From the NCBI GenBank assembly GCA_029287875.1, contig JARFQH010000394.1:1-7966 (forward strand): a DNA stretch of 7,966 bases. The letters run 5' to 3'. Shown here one piece after another: positions 1 to 6,447 of this stretch (position 1 is the first letter of the stretch; every line of letters starts with the position of its first letter). Under the pieces are notes generated by a model. That model saw only the letters and a list, made by a program, of their open reading frames with translations. It did not search any database and was not told the DNA's origin. Source of the DNA: Desulfobacteraceae bacterium (lineage in GTDB: Bacteria; Desulfobacterota; Desulfobacteria; Desulfobacterales; SG8-13). A program made the position numbers and the translations under genes.

Positions 1-115
1 CGGCCACCGAGAGCCTCTGAACGATGGGGCTGCTTCCCGATGCAATTCTATACTCCTTGCTTCAGGAAAACCTTGAAAAGGCCCTCCTGATGGGTGTAAA
101 GATCATGAGCAAAAC

Positions 116-622
116 ATGGGAACCCACACACACAAAAAAAATGCACCGCGGTCGGTCACCATCGGAATCTTGACGGTTTCCACGACGCGGAGCCTCGAAA
201 CCGATGAAAGCGGCAAGTGGATCGAGGGCCGGGCTCTGAATTCAGGGCACTCAGTGGCATGCCGACAAATCGTTCCCGATGATGCGGTCCGCATAGCCGA
301 AACGGTGTCCGCCGTGATTCGGGGGCATCATCCTCAGGTACTTATATTGACCGGCGGCACCGGCATCACGCCTGAGGACGTGACCATCGAAGCCGTGCGC
401 CCGATGCTACAGAAAGAATTGACGGCTTTCGCACCGCTTTTCGCTTTTCTCAGCCACAACGAGATCGGATCGGCCGCCATGCTCTCGCGGGCAACAGCGG
501 GCGTCATCGGAAGCACGGTTGTTTTTTGCTTGCCGGGCAGTCTTAACGCCTGCCGGCTCGCCTGGAATGCCCTCATCTTTCCTGAGCTGGGACATCTTGC
601 ACACCACACCCTGAAGAGATAA
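116..622 (+). CDS. moaB: MoaB/MogA-family molybdenum cofactor biosynthesis protein
   Basis: The 168-residue product is a MoaB/MogA-like molybdopterin-binding protein, a soluble cytoplasmic family that acts in molybdenum cofactor synthesis at the molybdopterin adenylylation stage. The family signatures are in order: ILTVSTTRS (residues 18-26), D30-ESG, the nucleotide/pterin loop TGGTG (79-83) followed by TPEDVT (85-90), NEIGSAAMLSRA (115-126) and the late LPGS loop (139-142) with a final PELGHL. The length fits the family, which is usually about 160-180 residues. Two positions differ from the common consensus as I recall it: E87 where Arg is usual (TPRDxT), and alanines flanking the FxxLFxxLS region. 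The ATG at 116 is the only reasonable start because the frame has a stop at 74-76, but there is no strong Shine-Dalgarno sequence, so translation may be weak or coupled to something upstream. I cannot separate MoaB from MogA by motif alone; length and the IGSAAMLSRA stretch favour MoaB. The family call is secure. Confidence 0.9.
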   Translation: MGTHTHKKNAPRSVTIGILTVSTTRSLETDESGKWIEGRALNSGHSVACRQIVPDDAVRIAETVSAVIRGHHPQVLILTGGTGITPEDVTIEAVRPMLQKELTAFAPLFAFLSHNEIGSAAMLSRATAGVIGSTVVFCLPGSLNACRLAWNALIFPELGHLAHHTLKR

Positions 623-624
623 TC

Positions 625-734
625 TGTAAGCGTTCACAGGGTACCGCATCTGCTTTGTTGTCGGGCACTTGAAGTACAAAAGTACGTCTGTGCGCCCGAC
701 GCCTTGCATCTGCGGCACCCTGTAAACGCTTACA
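625..734. repeat. 110-bp imperfect palindrome, REP/MITE-like element and possible terminator
   Basis: The outer arms 625-648 and 711-734 are reverse complements over 24 nt with two mismatches (C635/A724 and A643/C716). Pairing resumes inside: TGC 651-653 with GCA 706-708, GTCGGGC 660-666 with GCCCGAC 694-700, and the tip is GTAC-AAAA-GTAC (674-685). GCATCTGC also occurs as a direct copy in each half (646-653 and 706-713). Each end is itself a near-palindromic 14-mer (TGTAAGCGTTCACA and TGTAAACGCTTACA). The element begins 3 nt after the moaB stop. There is no U-run, so it is not a classical intrinsic terminator, but RNA from either strand would fold into a long hairpin that could stop transcription or protect 3' ends. 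The structure is typical of REP-type or non-autonomous mobile palindromes. That it is a dispersed family is inference; only one copy is visible here. Confidence 0.75.
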
Positions 735-761
735 ATTAGGGGGTTTGAAGCGCATCGGACT

Positions 762-789
762 TTGCAACCCAGTGAACAGTTGCGATAAT
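762..789 (+). promoter_or_regulatory. Possible sigma-70 promoter for the radical SAM gene
   Basis: TTGCAA (762-767) and GATAAT (784-789) are separated by 16 nt and match 4/6 and 5/6 of the standard -35 and -10 boxes. This would start transcription near 796 and give a leader of about 100 nt. A perfect TTGACA at 829-834 lies downstream but has no -10 box at the right distance. This is a pattern match only. Confidence 0.25.
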
Positions 790-886
790 CTGTTTATTTG
801 TACGACGGGCCGGCGTGTCAGTGCGGTTTTGACAATAGGTCTTCGGTTGTCGCTCGAGCTTGATTTCGCAACCCGGCATAACCGGC

Positions 887-893
887 AAGGGAG
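887..893 (+). promoter_or_regulatory. Ribosome binding site fixing the TTG start of the radical SAM gene
   Basis: AAGGGAG ends 6 nt before the TTG at 900. An in-frame TAA at 879-881 rules out any earlier start, and the next in-frame ATG is at residue 30, inside the conserved-looking N-terminus, so the TTG is the supported start. Confidence 0.65.
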
Positions 894-899
894 AGTTTC

Positions 900-2207
900 T
901 TGAGTAAAAAAACCCGATTTCTGACGGCCCTCGTGGCCAACCGGCGGGGGGAGATTTATGACCTCGAAGGCTATGCCGCCGCCGGTATGGCGGGAAATCA
1001 ATTGGTGCCGCTCGAGCCGGAAAACACGGTCGATATGCCCTTCGGCGGTGAACTGATGTTCCTGCCCGACCGGGTCCCGATCCTCTTAAATCTCCGCAGC
1101 GGCCGATTCGAGCAGGTGGCAACGGATCCCTACCGCTGTGGGGAACCGGTTTTTCCGGTGGCGGCTTTCAACTCCCCCGGCTATGTCGTCCGCTGGATCA
1201 GTGCCTACGCTGAAAGAGATAACGCCGGCGATCTACCGCTTTTTTCCTACGGCGCCGTGGGGTGGCATCACGGCGGATACCGTTCGGCGGTTTTTCGGGT
1301 GGATCGTGAGAGACGGCAGGATCTACGGCTCATGCCCCCCGAGGCCGTCAAGGCCGGCGTTTGGACCAAACGTCGGCAAATGCCCGGCAATCGCTTGAGG
1401 GAACACCTGGAGACCTGCGCCCTTGTCTATGGTTGCCCGGCGGCCAAGAATTTTTTCCTCGGGCGCTGCGAAGCACCGCTTCCGACCTCGCAACGGTGCA
1501 ACGCCCGCTGCCGCGGCTGCCTCTCACATCAAAAGGATAGCGGAATCCCCCATAGCCAGAACCGAATCGATTTCACCCCGACCTCGAAGGAAATTACGGC
1601 AGTCGCGCTTGCGCACCTGCGCCAAGTGAAGCGTGGGGTGGTCAGTTTCGGTCAGGGGTGCGAAGGCGACCCCCTGCTGGCGGTCGACGTTATCGCTCCG
1701 GCCATCCGTTCGATCCGCGCCGCGACCGGCCGGGGAACGATCAACGTGAACACCAACGGCAGCCGCCCCGCTGCGTTGAACTTTTTGATGGATGCCGGTC
1801 TCGACAGCATTCGGATCAGTCTCAACAGCGCCAGGGAGAATTTTTATAATGCTTACTTTCGACCCGGTGGATACCGCTTTTCCGATGTGGTCGCGGGAAT
1901 CGATCTGGCGCTGCGGCGGCGGGTCCATGTGGCGCTCAATTATTTGAATCTTCCCGGTTTTACGGATACACCGGAAGAGGTCGCAGCCCTCAAACACTTT
2001 CTACGCCAGCATCCCGTCCAGATGATACAGTGGCGAAATCTGAACTTCGACCCGATGAGATATTGGGAGATGATGGCAACGATTCTACCGCATGGAGACC
2101 CGCTGGGAATGAAAGCCGTGTTCGAGGAGGTGCGATGCGGTTTTCCCCGGATGCGCCACGGTTACTTCAACCCGCCAAAGGAAAAGTTTTCGGATCCGTA
2201 TCAATAG
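900..2207 (+). CDS. Radical SAM protein of unknown function with a long N-terminal region
   Basis: This 435-residue protein has a canonical radical SAM cluster motif, C200-NAR-C204-RG-C207 (CxxxCxxC), which binds a [4Fe-4S] cluster and S-adenosylmethionine. After it come the usual landmarks: the strand VVSFGQGCEGDPLL (247-260), equivalent to the GGEPLL-type loop, NTNGS (284-288) and LDSIRISLNS (301-310). The motif sits almost in the middle because about 195 residues precede it; I do not recognise a domain there. Just before the cluster are C173, C179 and C190, which together with C200/204/207 make a Cys-rich stretch that might hold further metal. C254 lies in the glycine-rich loop. There is no signal peptide or membrane segment, so it is expected in the cytoplasm. 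The start is TTG, supported by a good Shine-Dalgarno site. It follows moaB on the same strand but is separated by the palindrome, so a shared operon is uncertain. It is not MoaA: the cluster is not N-terminal and the MoaA C-terminal cysteines and terminal GG are missing. Substrate unknown. Confidence 0.85.
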   Translation: MSKKTRFLTALVANRRGEIYDLEGYAAAGMAGNQLVPLEPENTVDMPFGGELMFLPDRVPILLNLRSGRFEQVATDPYRCGEPVFPVAAFNSPGYVVRWISAYAERDNAGDLPLFSYGAVGWHHGGYRSAVFRVDRERRQDLRLMPPEAVKAGVWTKRRQMPGNRLREHLETCALVYGCPAAKNFFLGRCEAPLPTSQRCNARCRGCLSHQKDSGIPHSQNRIDFTPTSKEITAVALAHLRQVKRGVVSFGQGCEGDPLLAVDVIAPAIRSIRAATGRGTINVNTNGSRPAALNFLMDAGLDSIRISLNSARENFYNAYFRPGGYRFSDVVAGIDLALRRRVHVALNYLNLPGFTDTPEEVAALKHFLRQHPVQMIQWRNLNFDPMRYWEMMATILPHGDPLGMKAVFEEVRCGFPRMRHGYFNPPKEKFSDPYQ

Positions 2208-5103
2208 CCGAGTTAAGCGCCCGGTGTACCGCGACACCGATTTCTTCGGTCGTATATGGTTTTTTTACATAGACACCGGCACCGAGGCGCTGCACTTCCT
2301 TTACCAAAACGCTTTCGGAGAATCCGCTGGCGATGATGGCTTTCTGGCCGGGGTTCAGGGCCAGAATCTTGCGGTAGGTTTCGAGACCGTCCATACCGGG
2401 TTCCATGATCATATCGAGAACAACCAAATCCACCCGGGCCGTTTTTAGATAATCCACCGCAGCCTCGCCACTGGGGGCTGTAGTAACCGAGTAGCCGAGT
2501 TTTTTCAACAATACAGAGGCGATTTCACGCTGTTCGGCTACATCGTCGACGATCAGAATCGATTCGTTGCGGCCCATGTATTTTTCACGGGGAAACGGAT
2601 CATTCTTGCGAGCGAGGGGTTTGCGTGTCACCGGGAAAAAGAGGGTGAAAGTGGTGCCTCTCTTCGGACGGCTGTTGACATCGACATAGCCCTTGTGATC
2701 CTTGACGGTGCCCCAGACCACGGCCATCCCCAGACCGGATCCGCTGCGGCCCATAACCTTTTTAGTGTAGAACGGCTCAAAGATCCGCTCGATGTCGGCG
2801 GCAGAGATCCCGATGCCATCGTCGGATACCGACAGGACCACGTATTCCCCTGAGGCTATGGTATCGTATCCTTTGACAGGACGGTCGACATATCGATTTT
2901 CGGTCTTGATTCTTATTTCTCCGCCGGCGGGCATGGCTTCGGCTGCATTGTTAACGATGTTCATCAGCGATTTGGAAATATGGATCGGTGAACCGATCAT
3001 GTTCAATAAATTCGGTGCGGTTTCAACCTTGATGTCGACCTCGGAATACATGGCCCGCATTTTTGCGAATTCAGCGCTTTTCAGATATTCGTCGACGACC
3101 TGCTTGAGGTTGATGACCTGCGAGACGGCGACACCGCGTCGGGCCAGCGTCAGAAGGTCCTGAACGATTGCCGAAGCCTTCTCGCCTGATTTTTGAATCG
3201 TGAGAATCGGCTTTCTGAGGGGGCTGTCCTCGGGTAGATCCATCAGCAGCAGCTCCGGATAACTGACGATGCCCGATAAAACGTTATTTAAGTCGTGAGC
3301 GACGCCGCCGGCCAGCGTGCCGATGGCCTTCATTTTTTCGGCTTGCTGAAGCCGGGCTTCCAGCACCTTGCGCTCTTTTTCCGCGAGGATCTGTCCGGTC
3401 ACATCCCGGGCGAGACCGCGAAAACCGGTCGGTTCACCGTCGGGGTTGTGAATGAGTGAAACCAGGGCCTGAACAAAGCATTCCGATTTGTCTTTACGGA
3501 GCATTTTCCAGTCCAGCGCCCGGGTCGCCTCACCGGTTCGGTAGACCGCATTGAATGTCTGAAAAACCTTTTCAGACGTCACCGCATCCATGAACTGGCT
3601 GTAGTTCACCCCGAGCAACTCATTGCGTCCATAGCCGAGCATGCGGCAGGTCGACTCGTTGAGAAACGTCAGATTGCCGCTGAGGTCGACTTCGAAATAA
3701 CCGTCATCGATGCTCTCGAGGATCGAACGATATTTTTCCTCGCTGACCTGAAGTTTACTGAAAGAGTGAGCATTGGCGATACTGATGGCCGTCTGTGAGG
3801 CGACACCCATCAATAAGTTTATGTCGCTTTGGGTGAGCAGGCGCTTCGAATTGACAGTGTCGACAGCCAGGATGCCAAACGATTCTTTTTCATACACCAT
3901 CGGGACGCAAATCAGGGATTTGACGCCCATTTCCATCGCCATTGCCCGGCTTCTGCGCGAAAGCTTGTCTTGGTCGGCCTTTACGTTCTGCATCAGAAAA
4001 GGCTTCTGGTCGAGGAAGGCCCTGACGAAATATCCGCGAGCCTCCGGCCGGTCCAAATGAAAGCTGTTGCTGCGCAGCAGTTTTTCATGCCCTTTGCTGT
4101 AGCCGAACCCATCGATGTATTCCAGGCGTGTTTTTTCCGCATTGGCCAGCATGACGACTCCGCGGTCGAAATCAAGCCTCTTGGAAATGGTCCTTATGAC
4201 CGCGGATATCAATGCGTCGATTTCAATTACGGTCGATGTCGCTTGACCGATTTCCTGGACCAGCTGGGCGTTGCTGTAACGGGCGCTGAGTTGATCGAGA
4301 TGCTCTTGGGCCGCTGCCTTCTGCGATTGAATGGTTCGGATCAGCTCGCCTTTTTCACATTGGGTTGAAATCAATGACAGCGTCAGAACCGCCGCCAGGC
4401 CGACGAGAGTTGCAATCAACCAGTGATGCACTGGAAGGAAGGCCCCAAAGACCAACGAAAGTAAGATAAAGAGAGCAGATGAATAGTTACGGATCCCGGC
4501 CCAGAGAAAGGCGGGAGACTTGTCCCAGGAGACGGTGTACCGGCAGCATGCATCCCCGCGATGGAAACATTCCGGGTGGTCGATGCGCGCGAATTTACCG
4601 GTAAAAACCTCGGCCATCGCTTCCAGATGTCCGATGCGGTTTTGGCACTGATAGGGTTTTTCCAGGACACCTGGATGCTGTGTAAATGTGGATTCGATCC
4701 TGTTTGACCCCAGTTTTCTGGCCGTGTTGACCGTAGCCCGACTGAATTTGTCGACCACTTTACCGGCTGCCAGATAGGCAAGGGCTGGTCCCACGTAGCC
4801 GAGGAAATACTGTTTGGCGGCCCCAATCCCGCTGGATGAACTGACATGGCGGCCGGCCTGTCTTGAAATGTCGGCCGCCCCGGTTTTTTCTACAATGACA
4901 TCGTGAAAGCAATCGACCTGTTCCTGTGTAAACCAATGCGCCGGATCATCTACCTGGTAACGGGTCATGCCGGATTTTTCGAGCAGCTCGTCGCAGTCGA
5001 CCTGCGGCCAGTGTATTTTCAGGTAATTAAGGTAGGATTTGGTAATTCGGCTGTTATAAATCGGCCCGCTCGCCATTTCCGTTTCGCTCTGTGGGATGCC
5101 CAA
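2167..5103 (-). CDS. Membrane-anchored hybrid sensor histidine kinase (sensor-2TM-GAF-PAS-HisKA-HATPase-REC)
   Basis: This is a 978-residue hybrid kinase that autophosphorylates on His and passes the phosphate to its own receiver domain. Residues 15-195 form a soluble domain whose end, PECFHRGDACCRYTVSW (177-193), resembles the Cys-containing tail of V4R-like ligand sensors; that match is tentative. Two hydrophobic segments (about 207-224 and 226-246) form a hairpin with almost no external loop, followed by a likely coiled coil (about 249-280). Then come GAF (about 288-447), PAS (about 452-570), HisKA with GGVAHDLNN and H603, and HATPase with N-box N719-A720, G1 box D761-DGIG, F box IFEPFY and G2 box GSGLG (788-792). 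The receiver (848-965) has D853/D854, phospho-acceptor D897, S926 and K948-P949, so all catalytic residues are present. The start is TTG with a GAGGG site 9 nt upstream; an ATG at residue 10 (5074-5076) is the alternative. No response regulator or HPt protein lies next to it, so its target is unknown. The 3' end overlaps the radical SAM gene by 41 bp. Confidence 0.92.
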   Translation of the reverse strand: MGIPQSETEMASGPIYNSRITKSYLNYLKIHWPQVDCDELLEKSGMTRYQVDDPAHWFTQEQVDCFHDVIVEKTGAADISRQAGRHVSSSSGIGAAKQYFLGYVGPALAYLAAGKVVDKFSRATVNTARKLGSNRIESTFTQHPGVLEKPYQCQNRIGHLEAMAEVFTGKFARIDHPECFHRGDACCRYTVSWDKSPAFLWAGIRNYSSALFILLSLVFGAFLPVHHWLIATLVGLAAVLTLSLISTQCEKGELIRTIQSQKAAAQEHLDQLSARYSNAQLVQEIGQATSTVIEIDALISAVIRTISKRLDFDRGVVMLANAEKTRLEYIDGFGYSKGHEKLLRSNSFHLDRPEARGYFVRAFLDQKPFLMQNVKADQDKLSRRSRAMAMEMGVKSLICVPMVYEKESFGILAVDTVNSKRLLTQSDINLLMGVASQTAISIANAHSFSKLQVSEEKYRSILESIDDGYFEVDLSGNLTFLNESTCRMLGYGRNELLGVNYSQFMDAVTSEKVFQTFNAVYRTGEATRALDWKMLRKDKSECFVQALVSLIHNPDGEPTGFRGLARDVTGQILAEKERKVLEARLQQAEKMKAIGTLAGGVAHDLNNVLSGIVSYPELLLMDLPEDSPLRKPILTIQKSGEKASAIVQDLLTLARRGVAVSQVINLKQVVDEYLKSAEFAKMRAMYSEVDIKVETAPNLLNMIGSPIHISKSLMNIVNNAAEAMPAGGEIRIKTENRYVDRPVKGYDTIASGEYVVLSVSDDGIGISAADIERIFEPFYTKKVMGRSGSGLGMAVVWGTVKDHKGYVDVNSRPKRGTTFTLFFPVTRKPLARKNDPFPREKYMGRNESILIVDDVAEQREIASVLLKKLGYSVTTAPSGEAAVDYLKTARVDLVVLDMIMEPGMDGLETYRKILALNPGQKAIIASGFSESVLVKEVQRLGAGVYVKKPYTTEEIGVAVHRALNSAIDTDPKTFPLAG

Positions 5104-5112
5104 AACCGTTTA

Positions 5113-5118
5113 CCCTCT
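5113..5118 (-). promoter_or_regulatory. Ribosome binding site supporting the TTG start of the histidine kinase
   Basis: Read on the minus strand, AGAGGG lies 9 nt before the TTG at 5103-5101. The internal ATG nine codons later has only a weak GGAA upstream, so the TTG start is preferred. Confidence 0.5.
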
Positions 5119-5209
5119 TGTCCAATCGGCTTTTGCACTATTTGTGATATCTGCGCAGCGGTTTGACGTTAAAAGGACCATGGCGTATGTTGAGCGGGGC
5201 CGCATGAGC

Positions 5210-5224
5210 TTCGGTGGTACCGAA
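5210..5224. promoter_or_regulatory. Inverted repeat TTCGGT-GGT-ACCGAA in the divergent intergenic region
   Basis: Two perfect 6-bp arms flank a 3-bp spacer. The dyad sits between the divergent kinase and prmA genes, 2 nt from a second, perfect palindrome, which makes a binding site for a dimeric regulator plausible. It could also be a small hairpin in the leader RNA. No regulator is identified. Confidence 0.3.
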
Positions 5225-5226
5225 TC

Positions 5227-5240
5227 GTCAATGCATTGAC
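5227..5240. promoter_or_regulatory. Perfect 14-bp palindrome GTCAATGCATTGAC, candidate operator
   Basis: This uninterrupted 14-bp palindrome lies about 125 bp upstream of the kinase start and 142 bp upstream of the preferred prmA start. Each arm carries TTGAC, a -35-like core, facing outward in either direction, although I find no well-spaced -10 box for either. It may be an operator shared by divergent promoters; function is inferred from position and symmetry only. Confidence 0.4.
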
Positions 5241-5331
5241 TGTCGATACAAAAAAAGAGTCACCGCGCTGACACGGGTGGGCCATATGACTTGGGTAAAA
5301 GGCGCCGCCTTAAGAGGCCTACTCTTTATTC

Positions 5332-5359
5332 TTGCAGCTGCACACGAGAAAACTATAAA
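5332..5359 (+). promoter_or_regulatory. Possible sigma-70 promoter for prmA
   Basis: TTGCAG (5332-5337) and TATAAA (5354-5359) are separated by 16 nt; the -10 box matches 5/6, the -35 box only 3/6. Transcription would begin about 16 nt before the prmA ATG, leaving a very short leader, which would agree with the lack of a Shine-Dalgarno site there. Weak evidence. Confidence 0.25.
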
Positions 5360-5381
5360 TCAATGCAATAAATATACCGTT

Positions 5382-6311
5382 ATGAAATGGATAGAAGCCA
5401 AAGTTGAGTTCGATTGTACCGACACCGATACCGAAACCGCCGTGGACGTCATTGCCGGGGTTTTCTACGACCATGGTCTCAGAGGGGTTGTGATTGACGA
5501 CCCCGGTTTGGCACCCGCCGAAGACTGGGGGGACGCACCGGTTGTGCGTCCGGAATATCCTGCGGTGACCGGATTTCTGCCTGTGAGTTCCGAGGGTCTT
5601 GCGCGCTGCAACAGCCTGCAACTGCAGTTGAAAAACGTGGGCGAACGACACAGCATCGTCACACGCTTACGGTTGAGAGAAATCGACGACGAAGACTGGG
5701 CCGAATCCTGGAAGGCGTTCTTCAAACCGGTATGGATCAGCGGCGACATGGTCATCAAACCCTCCTGGGAAACTGTTTCAGCCAAAACGGATACGATCGT
5801 TATCGACATCGACCCGGGCATGGCTTTTGGCACCGGAGGGCATCCGACAACCATATTGAGCCTGCGACTGATTCGTGAACACCTGAAAAAAGGGGATGCT
5901 TTCCTGGATGTGGGCACCGGTTCCGGGATTCTCGCCATCGGTGCCGCCAAATTGGGTGCCGGATCGATTTGTGCCATCGATGTCGATGAAACGGCCGTCA
6001 CGGTGGCTGCAGATAATTTCCTCAGAAATGCCCTAAACCGCGACCGCTGCCGGTTGATACGGGGACACTTGGGAGCAGCCATAAAGGAACAATTCGACCT
6101 TGTGGCCGCCAACATCCTCACCGATGTTATTCTCGAACTTCTCGACGACCTGCAGCGTGTGTCGAAGCAGGAAGGAATCTTCATTTGTTCCGGAATCATA
6201 CCACAGCACAAAGAGCGGGTCGTCGCAGCCCTGGAGGACCACCGATTCGATATATTGGCGATCGACAGGCTTGAAAACTGGGTCGGGATTGCCGCCCGCC
6301 GGCGGGGGTGA
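5382..6311 (+). CDS. prmA: Ribosomal protein L11 methyltransferase
   Basis: The 309-residue product is PrmA, a cytoplasmic SAM-dependent enzyme that methylates amino groups of ribosomal protein L11. The N-terminal substrate-recognition domain begins MKWIEAKVEF, as is typical. The linker motif DEDWAESWKAFFKP (103-116) is followed by the diagnostic DPGMAFGTGGHPTT (144-157), SAM-binding motif I FLDVGTGSGILAIGAAKLGA (174-193), the acidic AIDVDE (198-203) and the catalytic-site strand VAANILTDVI (241-250). Length fits the family (about 290-310). The frame stays open upstream to a GTG at 5214 and includes an ATG at 5286, but that extension has no family counterpart, so I place the start at the ATG of MKW. 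No clear Shine-Dalgarno sequence precedes it. It is divergent from the kinase gene and is followed by map on the same strand after 136 bp. Family assignment is firm; the exact start is less sure. Confidence 0.93.
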   Translation: MKWIEAKVEFDCTDTDTETAVDVIAGVFYDHGLRGVVIDDPGLAPAEDWGDAPVVRPEYPAVTGFLPVSSEGLARCNSLQLQLKNVGERHSIVTRLRLREIDDEDWAESWKAFFKPVWISGDMVIKPSWETVSAKTDTIVIDIDPGMAFGTGGHPTTILSLRLIREHLKKGDAFLDVGTGSGILAIGAAKLGAGSICAIDVDETAVTVAADNFLRNALNRDRCRLIRGHLGAAIKEQFDLVAANILTDVILELLDDLQRVSKQEGIFICSGIIPQHKERVVAALEDHRFDILAIDRLENWVGIAARRRG

Positions 6312-6447
6312 TGAACTTATTTTCTATTGATTTCCGGGGCTGTGCGTCATATACCGCCAACGGGCGTTTCCGACGGCGCACGTGCGGATCGCTAAAGGAT
6401 CGCAAAAAAGTAATTTGATCGAGCCCTAAGTATTGGAATGAAGGGTC

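Noticed and set aside
1..90. C-terminal end of an upstream gene
   Set aside because: All three forward frames stop at 18-20, 74-76 or 88-90, but none gives a recognisable tail, so no upstream gene can be chosen.
24..173. 49-codon + strand ORF (MGLLPDAILYSLLQ...) before and into moaB
   Set aside because: It overlaps the moaB start in another frame, has no clear ribosome binding site, matches no family I know, and turns into low-complexity Arg/Ser-rich sequence inside moaB.
407..718. Minus-strand ORF of 103 codons crossing the palindrome
   Set aside because: It is the antisense of moaB plus the palindromic element; the translated palindrome gives an artificial protein-like stretch, and there is no ribosome binding site or family match.
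829..834. Perfect TTGACA as the -35 box of the radical SAM promoter
   Set aside because: No acceptable -10 hexamer occurs 16-18 nt downstream; the sequence there is GC-rich (around CGCTCGAG).
116..2207. moaB plus radical SAM gene as a moaB-moaA molybdenum cofactor operon
   Set aside because: The radical SAM protein lacks MoaA hallmarks (N-terminal cluster, C-terminal cysteines, terminal GG), and the long palindrome separates the two genes.
3829..4368. Plus-strand ORF of 179 codons inside the kinase gene
   Set aside because: It is antisense to the intact GAF region of the kinase and has no recognisable motifs.
5465..6211. Minus-strand ORF of 248 codons
   Set aside because: It is antisense to prmA, whose frame has all family motifs; the Ser/Arg/Pro-rich translation is typical of a shadow frame in GC-rich DNA.
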